The notes below the pieces were generated by a model. That model worked only from the letters and a program-made list of their open reading frames with translations, was not told the DNA's origin and made no database searches. Positions 17,069 to 27,288 of a DNA stretch of 64,000 nucleotides are shown piece after piece. A program made the position numbers and the translations under genes. Where the stretch lies: NCBI GenBank assembly GCA_035192965.1, contig CP136571.1, forward strand, positions 2,562,501 to 2,626,500, in the 5' to 3' direction. The stretch's first letter is position 1; every line of letters starts with the position of its first letter. Source of the DNA: Fuscovulum sp. Its GTDB lineage: Bacteria; Pseudomonadota; Alphaproteobacteria; Rhodobacterales; Rhodobacteraceae.

Positions 17069-18592
17069 TCAGTTGCGCCAGCTGTCGGGGGCAAGCAGAA
17101 CAAGAATCGCCAGAAGCTCTAGCCGCCCGATGACCATGGCGACGCCCAGAATGGCCTTGGCGGCGGCGGGAAGAAGGGCAAGGGCGATGGGATCGGTGGC
17201 AGCGACACTGGTGAGCGGCCCGGTGGTGGTCAGCGCGCCAAGGGTGAGGATCAGGGCGGTTTCAAACTCGATCCCGGCAAGGGCGAGGGCTGCCACAAGG
17301 ATCGCGATGGACAGCGCGAAGAGCATGAAAAAGATCCAGGCGAGATAGGCCCCTTCACGCCGCAGGCGGCGGGCGGATTGGCCTGAGCCGCCGACGGAAT
17401 TCGGGTGAATCAGGCGTTCCAATTCACGTTCGCCATGGCGGAACAGGGCATAGACGCGCAAAAGTTTCACCCCACCCGCCGTGGTGGCGATGCCGCCGCC
17501 AAAGATGGCAAGGCCTGCGAGCACAAGGCCCGGCGTTTCCAGCCCCGACCAGTTGCGCGCGGTGACCCAATCGGCCGAGGTGAAGCCCGTGGTGGTGAGG
17601 AAGGAGAGCGTGGTAAACAGCGCCCCCCAGAGTGCGCGCAGGCCGGAGAGGACGTCGCCCCCGACCATATCCGCGCCTTCGGTCGCGGCAAGCCAGTGCC
17701 GCAGAAACAGGAGCAGCGGGATGACCGCCAGCAGGAAAAGCGACATGCGCAATTCGGCGTCACCGGTGATGCGGGTGTCGGGGTCATATGAGAAAGAGCC
17801 CGGCCAGAGCCTGCGCGTAACGGCGAGGAAGAGTGCGGCGAAGATCGCCACTTCGGCCAGGAAGGTGGAGCCTTCCACCGGCAGCCCGCCCGTCGGGCTT
17901 ATCCCCGAGGTGGAGATGGTCGACATGGCATGGATGAGCGCCGGAAGGTTCGGCTGCCCGGCCATCAGCAGCGCCACCCAGAGCGCGATGGTAACCCCGG
18001 CATAGACCGGCAGGATCGCCGCGGCCTGTTTGGCCACACGGCGGGCAGGATCGGCGGTTGCGGTGATCTGTGACAGGCCTTCGGCCCCGCGCCCGGGAAC
18101 GCGGCCCGACATCACCTCGATCCCGCCCAGTGTCATGGGGGCGAGGATGGCCACAGCAGCGACAAGGATGAAGAAGCCCCCCATCCAGCCCACCTGCGCG
18201 CGCCAGAGATGGATGGAAAGCGGCAGGCGGTCGGGGGCATAGAGCGTGGCCCCGGTGGTGGTGAAGGAGGAGATCATCTCAAGCCAGGCGTTGGACCAGC
18301 TTGTATCGGGCAGCGCCTGCACGAAGGGAAGCGCCATCATCACCGGCAGCACGCCATAAGCGGCAACAAGTGCCGTCAGGTTGGCGCGGGCGGGGTTGCG
18401 CGCGCGTTGGTTGACGGTGGCAATGCCGATCATCCCGGTCAGGATCAGCAGGATGACGCCTGAATAGAAGAAGGCGCGTGCGGTATCGTGGTCGCGCAGG
18501 ATCACCGCATGGGCGGCAGGCAGCCACATCGACAGCGCCGTGATCCCCATGAGCAGGACCAGAAGCGGCAGTTCCGACAGGCGGCGCCACAT
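17069..18592 (-). CDS. trkH: Trk potassium uptake system, membrane subunit TrkH
   Basis: The 507-residue protein has the four pore repeats of the TrkH/KtrB channels. The filter loops are visible as SSFTTTGATLY, STISTSGISPTGG, SFLTTTGFTSADW and GALTTTGPLTS, each with the conserved glycine near the loop tip, and the family motif TTAGGVKLLR follows the third. It moves potassium through the inner membrane with TrkA as the cytoplasmic gate. It starts two bases after the trkA stop, so the two are one transcription unit. The last 40 residues are short compared with some TrkH proteins, but nothing looks broken. Confidence 0.93.
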   Translation of the reverse strand: MWRRLSELPLLVLLMGITALSMWLPAAHAVILRDHDTARAFFYSGVILLILTGMIGIATVNQRARNPARANLTALVAAYGVLPVMMALPFVQALPDTSWSNAWLEMISSFTTTGATLYAPDRLPLSIHLWRAQVGWMGGFFILVAAVAILAPMTLGGIEVMSGRVPGRGAEGLSQITATADPARRVAKQAAAILPVYAGVTIALWVALLMAGQPNLPALIHAMSTISTSGISPTGGLPVEGSTFLAEVAIFAALFLAVTRRLWPGSFSYDPDTRITGDAELRMSLFLLAVIPLLLFLRHWLAATEGADMVGGDVLSGLRALWGALFTTLSFLTTTGFTSADWVTARNWSGLETPGLVLAGLAIFGGGIATTAGGVKLLRVYALFRHGERELERLIHPNSVGGSGQSARRLRREGAYLAWIFFMLFALSIAILVAALALAGIEFETALILTLGALTTTGPLTSVAATDPIALALLPAAAKAILGVAMVIGRLELLAILVLLAPDSWRN

Positions 18593-18594
18593 GA

Positions 18595-19971
18595 TCAGAA
18601 GAAGTCGATGGAGACTTGCAGCAGGCGTTCCACCTCGCGCACGTCCTTGGCCATGGTGAAAAGGGCAATCACGTCGCCAGCTTCGATCCGGGTATCGCCG
18701 GTGGGTTTAAGCACTTTGTCCCCCTTCATCAGGCCGCCCACGAGGACGCCTTCGGGAAATTCGATATCGCGAATCTGCCGCCCGGCGAGGGGCGAGGTGG
18801 ACAGGACCTGCGCTTCGATCATTTCGGCCTCGGCGTCGCCAAGGGAGTAGATCGCGCGCACCTTGCCGTGGCGGATGTGGCGCAGGATGGACGAGACGGT
18901 GGTGGCGCGCGGGTTGATATATGCGTCGATGTCCAAGGGGCCCATCAGGGGGGCGAGCGTTGGATCGTTGACCAAGGCAATGGACATGGGACAGCCCGCC
19001 TGTTTGGCGCGGACCGAGACGAGGAGGTTGGTCTTGTCATCATCCGTGACGGCCAGCACGGCATCGGCGCGATCAATCGAAGCTTCCAGCAGGATGTCCA
19101 TATCCATGCCGTCGCCGTTCAAGACGATGGTGCGTTCCAGGCTGTCGGCGGCGCGTTCGGCACAGGCGCGGTTCTTTTCGATGATCTTGCAGCGGACCCG
19201 GTCGGTCCGCCGTTCCAAGGCACGGGCCACGCCAAGGCCAACATTGCCGCCACCGATGATGACGATGCGTTCCTGTTTCTTGGTCTGCTTGCCAAAGATT
19301 TCCAGCGTGCGGTTGACGTCTTCGGAATGGGTGAAGACGTAGATCTGATCGTCAGGGAACAGCTGGTCCCCCGGATCGGGAGCAAAGAGCCGCCCTTCGC
19401 GGCGCACGCCAACAACGATGGCGCGCAGGGTGGAAAACAGATCGCTAAGCTGGCGCAGGGGCGTGTTAACGACGGGGCAATCCTCATCAAGCTGGATGCC
19501 CAGAAGCTGCGCCCGGCCCAGCATGAAACTTTCGGTGTCAAAGGTGGCAGGTGCGGCCAGGCGTTGCAGCGCGGCCTCGGCCACCTCACGTTCCGGGCTG
19601 ATCACCACATCGATGGGCAGGTGATCGCGGCGGTAGAGATCGGAATAGATCGCGTCCAGATAGGATTGCGCGCGCAGGCGGGCGATTTTGCGCGGGACGG
19701 AAAAGATGGCATGGGCCACTTCGCAGGCGACCATGTTCACCTCATCGGAATGGGTGGCGGCGATGATCATGTCGGCATCGCGGGCCCCTGCCCGTTCCAG
19801 CACATCCGGGTAGGAGGCAAAGCCCACAACCCCCTGCACATCCAGCGTATCGGTGGCACGGCGGACAAGATCGGCGTTCACATCGACCAGCGTCACGTCG
19901 TTCTTTTCGCCGGACAGTTGGCGGGCGATCTGCCAACCCACCTGCCCTGCCCCGCAGATGATCACCTTCAT
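18595..19971 (-). CDS. trkA: Trk potassium uptake regulator TrkA
   Basis: The 458-residue protein contains two RCK modules. Each has a Rossmann NAD(H)-binding part, beginning CGAGQVGWQIARQL at residue 6 and IIGGGNVGLGVARAL near residue 238, followed by a TrkA-C domain with 'ILRHIRHGKVRAIYSLGDAEAEMIEAQV' in the second. It gates TrkH in response to nucleotides. It follows ntrX by 76 bases on the same strand, as in other Rhodobacteraceae, so potassium uptake may be partly co-transcribed with the NtrYX genes. Confidence 0.95.
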   Translation of the reverse strand: MKVIICGAGQVGWQIARQLSGEKNDVTLVDVNADLVRRATDTLDVQGVVGFASYPDVLERAGARDADMIIAATHSDEVNMVACEVAHAIFSVPRKIARLRAQSYLDAIYSDLYRRDHLPIDVVISPEREVAEAALQRLAAPATFDTESFMLGRAQLLGIQLDEDCPVVNTPLRQLSDLFSTLRAIVVGVRREGRLFAPDPGDQLFPDDQIYVFTHSEDVNRTLEIFGKQTKKQERIVIIGGGNVGLGVARALERRTDRVRCKIIEKNRACAERAADSLERTIVLNGDGMDMDILLEASIDRADAVLAVTDDDKTNLLVSVRAKQAGCPMSIALVNDPTLAPLMGPLDIDAYINPRATTVSSILRHIRHGKVRAIYSLGDAEAEMIEAQVLSTSPLAGRQIRDIEFPEGVLVGGLMKGDKVLKPTGDTRIEAGDVIALFTMAKDVREVERLLQVSIDFF

Positions 19972-20047
19972 GCCTGCCTCCGGTTCATCGCGCCCCCTGA
20001 GTGGCAGATGGGGGGGCGGTGGTCAATGGTGGGGCGGCGGTAAGGGA

Positions 20048-21472
20048 TCACACCTCTTCGCCCTCGTCCTCATCCATGTCCTCATCCAGCCGGGCCATGC
20101 GGCCGCCGCTTTTGGAGGTGGTGACGACGCCCAAGGATTTCAGTTTGCGGTGGAGCGCCGAGCGTTCCATGCCGACAAAGCTGGCGGTGCGGCTGATATT
20201 GCCGCCGAAGCGGTTGATCTGGGTGAGGAGGTATTCGCGTTCGAACACCTCGCGTGCTTCGCGCAAGGGCAGCGTGGCCATGGCACCGCCAAGGACAAGG
20301 CGGCCGGTTTCGCCTTCGGGCGCGTCCTGCCCCGGCAATTCGCGGGCGTCGATGGGGCCGGAGCCATCGCCGAGGATAAGGACGCGTTCAATCACGTTGC
20401 GCAATTGGCGTACGTTGCCGGGCCAAGGCATTGTTTGCAGCATCGCCTCAGCCTCGGTCGACAGGGTGCGGAGCGGCAGGCCCTGGCTGCGGTGGAACAT
20501 GTCGATGAAATGGCGGGTCAGCTCGGGGATATCTTCGCGCCGGTCTTCCAGGCTGGGAACCGGGATCGGCACAACATTGAGCCGGTCATAAAGTTCCTGC
20601 CGGAAGCGGCCGGAGGCGATTTCGTTGCGCAGGTCGCGGGTGGTGGACGAGATCACGCGCAGATCGACGCGGACCTTGTCGGTGCCGCCGGCACGGGTGA
20701 ATTGCTGTTCCACCAACACGCGTAGGATTTTTGACTGCGTGCCCAGCGGCATATCGGCCACCTCGTCGAAATAGACGACGCCGCCGTGGGCCTGTTCCAG
20801 AAGGCCCTTTTCCACCCCGCGTTCGCTGGTTTCGCGGCCGAACAGAACCTCTTCCATCCGTTCCGGTTCGATCGTCGCAGAGGAAACCGACACGAAGGGC
20901 GCGCTGGCGCGGTTGGAATTGGAATGGATGAAGCGGGCGGCCATTTCCTTGCCCGATCCGGCGGGGCCGGTGAGCATGACGCGGCCATTGGATTTGGTGA
21001 CCTTTTCAAGCTGCGATTTCAGGGCTTTGAAGGCCGGGCTGTTGCCCAGCATTTCGGATGAGGTCACATCCTTGCGGCGCAGTTCCGAGTTTTCGCGGCG
21101 CAGGCGCGAGGTTTCCATCGCGCGGGAGACAACGACCATCAACTGGTCGATGTTGAAAGGCTTTTCGATGAAGTCATAGGCGCCTTGCTTGATCGCGGCG
21201 ACCGCGATTTCGATGTTGCCGTGACCAGAGATGATGACAACCGGGACATCGGGGTTGTCACGCTTGACCGTTTTCAGAATGTCGATCCCGTCCATCCGGC
21301 TGTCTTTCAGCCAGATATCAAGGATCATCAGCGCAGGAGGTTCGGCGTTAATCTCGGTCATGCAATCGTCGGAGTTCCCGGCGAGGCGAACGAGGAAACC
21401 TTCGTCCTTGAGAATATCCCCGATCAATTCGCGGATGTCTTTTTCGTCGTCTACAATAAGAATGCTGCTCAT
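20048..21472 (-). CDS. ntrX: Nitrogen/redox response regulator NtrX
   Basis: The 474-residue product has a receiver domain with Asp52 as phosphorylation site (ILDIWLKDSRMDG). The AAA+ domain has Walker A GPAGSGKE near residue 169 and Walker B GGVVYFDEVAD. The Fis-type C-terminal helix-turn-helix reads 'GGNISRTASFVGMERSALHRKL'. The loop that in sigma54 activators carries GAFTGA is replaced by GRETSERGVEKG, so it probably does not activate sigma54 polymerase. It ends with an acidic tail. A start at 21478 also exists, but the one at 21472 has better spacing from a GGGGG ribosome site. It overlaps the end of ntrY. Confidence 0.93.
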   Translation of the reverse strand: MSSILIVDDEKDIRELIGDILKDEGFLVRLAGNSDDCMTEINAEPPALMILDIWLKDSRMDGIDILKTVKRDNPDVPVVIISGHGNIEIAVAAIKQGAYDFIEKPFNIDQLMVVVSRAMETSRLRRENSELRRKDVTSSEMLGNSPAFKALKSQLEKVTKSNGRVMLTGPAGSGKEMAARFIHSNSNRASAPFVSVSSATIEPERMEEVLFGRETSERGVEKGLLEQAHGGVVYFDEVADMPLGTQSKILRVLVEQQFTRAGGTDKVRVDLRVISSTTRDLRNEIASGRFRQELYDRLNVVPIPVPSLEDRREDIPELTRHFIDMFHRSQGLPLRTLSTEAEAMLQTMPWPGNVRQLRNVIERVLILGDGSGPIDARELPGQDAPEGETGRLVLGGAMATLPLREAREVFEREYLLTQINRFGGNISRTASFVGMERSALHRKLKSLGVVTTSKSGGRMARLDEDMDEDEGEEV

Positions 21473-21474
21473 CT

Positions 21475-23757
21475 TCATACCCCCTGGGCGGCGAGTGCTG
21501 CGGGTTTGCGGCTGCGGCTTCGCGGGGCGCGCGGCAGCCTGATCTCTGCCATGGCCCCGTGGTGGCTGTTGCCTTGGAAAACAGGTGCATCGAGAAGGGC
21601 GAGCGTGCCGCCATGTTCCTCGATGATCTTCTTGACGATGGGCAGGCCAAGGCCGGTGCCCTTTTCGCGGGTGGTGACGTAGGGTTCAAAAAGCCGCGCG
21701 CGGTCCGGCGGCAGGCCGGTGCCATTGTCCATGATGCGGATGATGGCCATCTCGGGTTCGCTGGTCAGGCTGACGCGAATTTCGGGCCGATGGCCGGCGG
21801 GCGCGCCTTTTTCTTGCAGGGTTTCGATGGCCTCACCCGCGTTTTTGATGAGGTTGGTCAGGGCCTGGCTGATCATAGTGGAATCGAGGTCCAGCATCAG
21901 GGGCGCATCGGGCAGATCACGAACAAAGGTGACGCCGGGCTGACCGCTTTCCTGCAACAAGATTGCATCGCGCAAGAGCGCCGTCAGGTCGTTCTCGCGC
22001 CGGTCGGGTTCGGGCATGCGGGCGAATTTGGAAAATTCGTCCACGATGCGGCGCAGATCGTTGGTCTGGCGAACGATGACATCGGTGTATTGGTCAAGAT
22101 CTTCGGGTTCGTTCACCTGCGGGCGGAATTTGCGCTTGATGCGTTCGGCAGAGAGCGCGATGGGGGTGAGCGGGTTCTTGATCTCATGCGCGATGCGGCG
22201 GGCGACATCGCCCCACGCGGCCATGCGCTGGGCGGAGACGAGATCGGTCACATCATCGAAGGCCACGACGTAGCCTTCCAGACCGCCCGCATCATTGCTG
22301 CGTTCGGACATGCGCACAAGCAGGCTTTCCAGCTTGCCCCGGCGGGTTAGGCGAACCTCTTCCTGTGCGGCAGACAGGCCGCTTTCCAACAGCCGTTCAA
22401 AGAGCGGGCCGAATTCCGGAACGGCGACGGCCAGTTCGACATCGGCGGACAGGCCCACGCCCATGTCGAGCAGGCGTTCGGCGGCGCGGTTGGCAAAGTC
22501 GATCTTTCCATCGGAATCGAGGCCGATGACGCCCGCGGTGACGTTAGAGAGGACCGAGTCGAACAGGCGGCGGCGGCGTTCGGTCTGGCTATGGCTTTCG
22601 ACCAGCGCGTCGCGCTGACCTTTCAGCTGGCGCGTCATGCGGTTGAAGGACCGGCCGAGCGAGGCGATTTCGTCATCGCCCTCTTCTTCGCGCACCTGCA
22701 CGTCGAGATTGCCTTGGCCGACGCTTTCGGCCGCTTCGGCCAGACGGCCCACGGGGCGCGACAGGCGTTCGGCGAACCACAAACCGATCCAGACAGCGGC
22801 GAGGATGAGGATGAGGGCGAAGCCCAGATAGAGCAGGCCAAACTCGAACAGCAAGCGCCCGCGTTCGGATTCAAGCTGGTGATAAAGTGCCACGGTTTCG
22901 CGTGTGCCATCCAGAAGCGACAGGATAGAGCCGTCGACCGTGCGGGAGATATAGAGATAGCGGTCTGCAAAGGCATCCAGATGCACGAGGGCGCGGAATT
23001 CGTTGTTGCCCCAATCCTGAATCAGCACGGTTTCCCCTGCACGGGCGCGCTGAATTTCCTCGGTCGTGGGCTGTTCGAAATCGAACAGATAGCTGCGTTC
23101 GCCGCGCGTCATCAACTCGCCGGCGCCGTTGATGAGATAGGCCTCTTTCAGCCCACGCTGGATCGTGGCCTGTGCCTGCGTCAGCACCGGGCGCATCTGG
23201 TTGTCTTCGAGGAAGAACATCGACTGTTTGAACAGGTTCAGATCGCGGGCCAGCGCCTCGGCGTCTTCGATCAGGTCTTGGCGGTGTTCCTGTTCATAAG
23301 CCTCGGCCGCGGAAAGCGAAGAACCGACAACAGAGCGGACACGTTCGGAGAACCAGCCTTCGAGGCCGAAATTCACCGTGACCACGGCAAAGACAGCGAC
23401 GAGGATGGTGGGGACAAGCGCCACACCCGCAAAAACGAATGTCAGCCGCAAGTGGAGGCGGGACCCAGCGGATTTACTGCGCCGATCGGCAATCATGCGC
23501 ACGACCCGCGCCATGACGAGGGTTGCGACGACGAGGATATAGACAAGGTCGGCCAGCAGGATCAGCCGCAAGGCGGGCGAATTGCCACCCTGATTGAGTG
23601 GGCCAAGCGCAAGGAAAGTGGCAACCGCCAGCAGCGGGCCAAGAAACACCAGACCGAAGGTCATGGCGTTCTGGAACTGGCGCTGCCTGCGCAGGCGCGA
23701 AAGCCGCGCCCAGGTGTTGCTGCCAACGCTGCGATGCACGCCGACCGATCCCTTCAT
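21475..23757 (-). CDS. ntrY: Sensor histidine kinase NtrY
   Basis: The 760-residue membrane kinase has N-terminal hydrophobic segments, a periplasmic sensing region, a further membrane segment near residue 300 and a HAMP domain (RLSRPVGRLAEAAESVGQG). A PAS-like region follows. The H-box is [20 protein letters not shown], and the ATPase part shows 'LTNLIKNAGEAI', DNGTGLPPD and EKGTGLGLPIVKKI. NtrY phosphorylates NtrX and reports on redox state or oxygen in several alphaproteobacteria. The ATG at 23757 follows a possible GTG at 23760. It lies 83 bases after ntrC in the same direction. Confidence 0.94.
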   Translation of the reverse strand: MKGSVGVHRSVGSNTWARLSRLRRQRQFQNAMTFGLVFLGPLLAVATFLALGPLNQGGNSPALRLILLADLVYILVVATLVMARVVRMIADRRSKSAGSRLHLRLTFVFAGVALVPTILVAVFAVVTVNFGLEGWFSERVRSVVGSSLSAAEAYEQEHRQDLIEDAEALARDLNLFKQSMFFLEDNQMRPVLTQAQATIQRGLKEAYLINGAGELMTRGERSYLFDFEQPTTEEIQRARAGETVLIQDWGNNEFRALVHLDAFADRYLYISRTVDGSILSLLDGTRETVALYHQLESERGRLLFEFGLLYLGFALILILAAVWIGLWFAERLSRPVGRLAEAAESVGQGNLDVQVREEEGDDEIASLGRSFNRMTRQLKGQRDALVESHSQTERRRRLFDSVLSNVTAGVIGLDSDGKIDFANRAAERLLDMGVGLSADVELAVAVPEFGPLFERLLESGLSAAQEEVRLTRRGKLESLLVRMSERSNDAGGLEGYVVAFDDVTDLVSAQRMAAWGDVARRIAHEIKNPLTPIALSAERIKRKFRPQVNEPEDLDQYTDVIVRQTNDLRRIVDEFSKFARMPEPDRRENDLTALLRDAILLQESGQPGVTFVRDLPDAPLMLDLDSTMISQALTNLIKNAGEAIETLQEKGAPAGHRPEIRVSLTSEPEMAIIRIMDNGTGLPPDRARLFEPYVTTREKGTGLGLPIVKKIIEEHGGTLALLDAPVFQGNSHHGAMAEIRLPRAPRSRSRKPAALAAQGV

Positions 23758-23840
23758 CACGAGGGACCGATTCCCCCGCCGCCCATATGTTGTGGCCCAA
23801 AATGCCTTGCGGCAGGGGGGACACGCTTGATGTTGCGGTT

Positions 23841-25205
23841 TTACATCAGCTTGCGGCGGCGAGTCACGCGGATATCGAGATCAGTGATCTTCTTGCGCAA
23901 AGTATTGCGATTGATGCCGAGAAGATCGGCGCATTTGGCCTGATTTCCGGCTGTGGCATCCAGCGCGATTTCGATGAGCGGTGTTTCGACCTCGCGCAAT
24001 ATCCGCTGATAGACGCCTGCGGGGGGCAGTTGGCCGCCATGCAGATCGAAGTAGCGCTTCAGATGGCGCGCGACCGAGGCGGAGAGTTTTTCGCCTTCCC
24101 CCCCACCTTTCAGCGGTTCCATCGTGGGCTGGCTGCCCAGCACGGTTTCAACTTCGGCCTTGGTGATTTCAGCCTCGGACGAGGTGACCATCAGGCGGCG
24201 CAGGGTATTTTCCAATTGCCGCACATTGCCGGGCCAAGAATAGGCCCGGACGAGTTCGCGCGCATCGTTGGACAGGCGGCGCAAGGCGCTGGAATCGCGT
24301 TCACCGCGCGCAAGGAAGTGTTCGGCCAGAAGCGGGATGTCATCCACCCGTTCGCGCAGGGCAGGAACGTGAAGGGTGACGCCGGACAGGCGATAGAACA
24401 GGTCCTGCCGGAACTGCCCCCCCTCCATCCGGGCGGACAGGTCGGTTTGCGAGGTGGCCATGATGCGGGGCGCGTTGTCGCCCGCCAGATCCAGCATCCG
24501 CACAATGCGAGCCTGCATGTCATCGTCGTAATCGGCGACCTCATCGAAGACGAGGCTACCGCCACGGGCGCGCGCCATCAGGGCCGAGGGGCCATCCATG
24601 CCGGCAAGATCGGCAGCCTGCGCCACGACAAAGGGTTGGGAACGGCGGTCCGAGAAATCATGGATCGCCTTGGCGATGAGGCTTTTGCCGGTGCCCGATT
24701 CGCCGGTGATCAGCACGGCGAGATCGGTGTTCATCACCCGGGCCACAAGCCGGTAAAGCGCCTGCATGGCGGTGGTACGACCAACCAGCGGCAGATCATC
24801 GCCTGCCTCGCGCGGGGTTACGACGCGGGCCGGGGCACGGCGTTTCTGTTCCAACGCGCGGGCGGACCGCTTCATCAGATCGGGCAGGTCAAAGGGTTTG
24901 GGCAGGTAATCGAATGCCTCGGCCTCAGCGGCCTGAATGGCGGTCATGATGGTGTTCTGGGCGGAAATCACGATGACCGGAAGGCCGGGGCGCATCTTGG
25001 AGATGCGGGGCAGCGCATCCAGCCCGTTGCCATCGGGCATGATGACATCAGAGATCACCAGATCGCCCTTCCCTTCTTCGACCCAGCGCATCAGCGTCAT
25101 CAGGCTGGAGGTTGCGTGAACCTTGCACCCCGCCCGCGTCAGTGCCTGCGTCAGAACGGTGCGGATCGTGCGATCGTCGTCGGCAACGAGGACGGTGCCA
25201 TCCAT
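23841..25205 (-). CDS. ntrC: Nitrogen regulator NtrC (GAFTGA-less, sigma70-type)
   Basis: The 454-residue response regulator has receiver Asp53 (ISDVIMPDG). Its AAA+ domain has Walker A GESGTGKS (residues 168-175) and Walker [12 protein letters not shown]. The Fis-like DNA-binding end reads '[21 protein letters not shown]'. Between the Walker motifs the usual GAFTGA loop is deleted: the sequence passes from [12 protein letters not shown] to [10 protein letters not shown] in about 25 residues. This is the known state of Rhodobacter capsulatus NtrC, which activates sigma70 rather than sigma54 polymerase. It shares one base with the ntrB stop and should control nitrogen assimilation genes. Confidence 0.95.
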   Translation of the reverse strand: MDGTVLVADDDRTIRTVLTQALTRAGCKVHATSSLMTLMRWVEEGKGDLVISDVIMPDGNGLDALPRISKMRPGLPVIVISAQNTIMTAIQAAEAEAFDYLPKPFDLPDLMKRSARALEQKRRAPARVVTPREAGDDLPLVGRTTAMQALYRLVARVMNTDLAVLITGESGTGKSLIAKAIHDFSDRRSQPFVVAQAADLAGMDGPSALMARARGGSLVFDEVADYDDDMQARIVRMLDLAGDNAPRIMATSQTDLSARMEGGQFRQDLFYRLSGVTLHVPALRERVDDIPLLAEHFLARGERDSSALRRLSNDARELVRAYSWPGNVRQLENTLRRLMVTSSEAEITKAEVETVLGSQPTMEPLKGGGEGEKLSASVARHLKRYFDLHGGQLPPAGVYQRILREVETPLIEIALDATAGNQAKCADLLGINRNTLRKKITDLDIRVTRRRKLM

Positions 25206-26308
25206 CAGGCTTTCTCCTTCTTGTCCTTAGGCACCATGGGGAGAGAGACCCGAAACACGGTGCGTCCTGGCACCGAATCCACGGAAATCCATCCTTCATG
25301 GTCGGAAATGATCTTGGAAACGAGGGCGAGCCCCAGCCCGGTGCCGTTTTCACGGCCCGAAACGAAGGGTTCAAAAATATCGGCGGCAATCTCGGGCGGG
25401 ATGCCGGGGCCGTCATCGATGATTTCAATTTGCAGAGGCAGCGCCGCCGGGCGCCCATCCTTGCCACGCAGGCGCAGCGACAGGTCATAGAAGGTGTGCA
25501 GGCGGATCGTCCGCCCCTCGCCCGACCGTTGGCAAGCCTCGGCTGCGTTCTTGATCAGGTTGAGAAAGACCTGAAGCAGTTGGTCCGGATCGGCATAGGT
25601 GGGGGGGAGCGAGGGATCGTAATCTTCGGTGATCTGCATATGGGCGGCGAAGCCGACCATGGCGGATTTGCGGGCGCGATCCAGCGCGTCATGGATGTTC
25701 ACAGGGCGGCGTTCGGGTGGGCGGAGATTGCCGAACTGTTCCACCTGTTCCAGCAGTTTGACGATGCGGCGGGTTTCTTCGACGATCAGATCGGCAAGTT
25801 CGCGATCTTCGGGCGGCAGGTTCATCCCGATAAGCTGCGCCGCGCCGGAAATCCCGGCGAGCGGGTTCTTGATTTCATGCGCCAGCATCTCGGCCATGCC
25901 GATGGCGGATTTGGCGGCGGATTTTACCTGCATGGCGCGACCGAGCCGGTCGGCGATGTCGCGCGGCGAGATGATCAACAGGATCACCTCGGGGTTGTCG
26001 TGCATCGGTGCGACCTGGATGTTGCACTGCACGGGCGCGCGTTCGCCGGTGGTGACGTCCACATCATTGATGAAGAGCGGCGATTGGTTCAGGCGGGCAC
26101 GGACCAGCGCCTCATCCATGGGGGCGTCGATGGCGAGCCGGTCAAAGGCGGGTTGGCCCATGAGGCTGCGCGATGAGGCGTTGAGGAAGGTTTCGCCCGC
26201 GGGGTTCACCTCGGCGATGCGGTTGTCGGGGCCGATCAACAGTGCCGGCAGCGGCAGCGAGGCCCAAACGACACCGGGAACCGGGTATGGCGTGCGGTAG
26301 GGCGTCAT
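25205..26308 (-). CDS. ntrB: Nitrogen regulation sensor kinase NtrB
   Basis: The 367-residue soluble kinase has an N-terminal PAS domain ('[26 protein letters not shown]'). The H-box is [20 protein letters not shown], with the phosphorylated His near residue 148. The ATP-binding part shows '[12 protein letters not shown]', [10 protein letters not shown] and [14 protein letters not shown]. NtrB phosphorylates or dephosphorylates NtrC in response to the PII protein and so to nitrogen status. It overlaps dusB by 4 bases (ATGA) and runs straight into ntrC. Confidence 0.95.
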   Translation of the reverse strand: MTPYRTPYPVPGVVWASLPLPALLIGPDNRIAEVNPAGETFLNASSRSLMGQPAFDRLAIDAPMDEALVRARLNQSPLFINDVDVTTGERAPVQCNIQVAPMHDNPEVILLIISPRDIADRLGRAMQVKSAAKSAIGMAEMLAHEIKNPLAGISGAAQLIGMNLPPEDRELADLIVEETRRIVKLLEQVEQFGNLRPPERRPVNIHDALDRARKSAMVGFAAHMQITEDYDPSLPPTYADPDQLLQVFLNLIKNAAEACQRSGEGRTIRLHTFYDLSLRLRGKDGRPAALPLQIEIIDDGPGIPPEIAADIFEPFVSGRENGTGLGLALVSKIISDHEGWISVDSVPGRTVFRVSLPMVPKDKKEKA

Positions 26309-27288
26309 GCGGCCACCTGCCCCGTGTCGGAAAAGACCGACCGGATGAGCCGCAGAACGATGGCGGGATCATCGGCGGTCAGAATGGCGTTGCGGGCCCC
26401 TGCCCCGGCCCCGGCCGTATCGAGATACCAGCCGAGGTGCTTGCGCGCACAGCGCAGGCCAAGGGAGGGACCGTAGAAGGAAAGCATGTCTTCGTAATGC
26501 CCGGCGACCATGTCAGCCAAGGACGCGCCCTGCGGGATGACGGGTGCAGGCGTGGCGTAAAGGGCATGGGCGATTTGGGCCAGGCGCCAGGGCGCACCCT
26601 GCGCGCCGCGCCCGATCATGACGCCATCCGCCCCGGACAGGCGCAGCGCCTGTGTTGCGGTGGCCGCATCGGTGATGTCGCCATTGGCGATGACGGGAAT
26701 GGAGACGGCCTGCTTGACCCGCGCGATGGCCGCCCAATCGGCGGCCCCCTTGTAGAACTGGCAGCGGGTGCGGCCATGAATGGTGATCATCTGCACCCCC
26801 GCCCCTTCGGCGCGCTTGGCGAGGTCGGGCGCGTTGAGAAGCGCGTCATCCCAGCCGAGGCGGGTTTTCAGGGTGACGGGAACAGAAACGGCCTGCACAA
26901 CCGAGTCTATGAGTTCCAGCGCAAGGTCGAGGTCGCGCAGCAGGGCCGAGCCGCAGAGGCCCGTGGTGACCCGTTTGGAAGGACAGCCCATGTTGATGTC
27001 AATGATCCGGGCGCCGTTCGATTCCATCAATCGGGCAGCTTCGGCCATCCAGTAGGGATCACGACCGGCGAGTTGCACGGAAGTGGCCTGATCGCCCAGC
27101 CCCAGTTCGGCGCGGGCCCGCGCTTCGGGCTGGGCTTGAACGACCTCTTGGCTTGCCACCATTTCGGACACGACAAGGCCAGCCCCGAACCGCGCCACAA
27201 GACGGCGGAAGGGAAGATCGGTAATCCCCGCCAAAGGTGCGAGGAGAACGGGAGGATGGATCGTCTGTGATCCGAGGCAGAGGGCCAA
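26305..27288 (-). CDS. dusB: tRNA-dihydrouridine synthase B (NifR3)
   Basis: The 327-residue flavoprotein reduces uridines in the tRNA D-loop. It shows the Dus barrel start HPPVLLAPLAGITDLPFR, the 'IDINMGCPSKRVTTGLCGSALL' motif with the catalytic Cys, 'ITIHGRTRCQFYKG', and the FMN phosphate site 'PVIANGDI..GADGVMIGRGAQG'. It is the nifR3 gene that heads the ntrBC operon in Rhodobacter. The start is probably the TTG at 27288: it sits about seven bases after an AAGGAAC ribosome site, gives the expected length, and the residues upstream of it look unlike protein. It overlaps ntrB by 4 bases. Confidence 0.94.
   Translation of the reverse strand: MALCLGSQTIHPPVLLAPLAGITDLPFRRLVARFGAGLVVSEMVASQEVVQAQPEARARAELGLGDQATSVQLAGRDPYWMAEAARLMESNGARIIDINMGCPSKRVTTGLCGSALLRDLDLALELIDSVVQAVSVPVTLKTRLGWDDALLNAPDLAKRAEGAGVQMITIHGRTRCQFYKGAADWAAIARVKQAVSIPVIANGDITDAATATQALRLSGADGVMIGRGAQGAPWRLAQIAHALYATPAPVIPQGASLADMVAGHYEDMLSFYGPSLGLRCARKHLGWYLDTAGAGAGARNAILTADDPAIVLRLIRSVFSDTGQVAA

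Noticed and set aside
22591..25490. Open frames of 450 and 630 codons on the plus strand opposite ntrY and ntrC
   Set aside because: Composition follows the antisense of the two regulators and no ribosome site or motif supports them.
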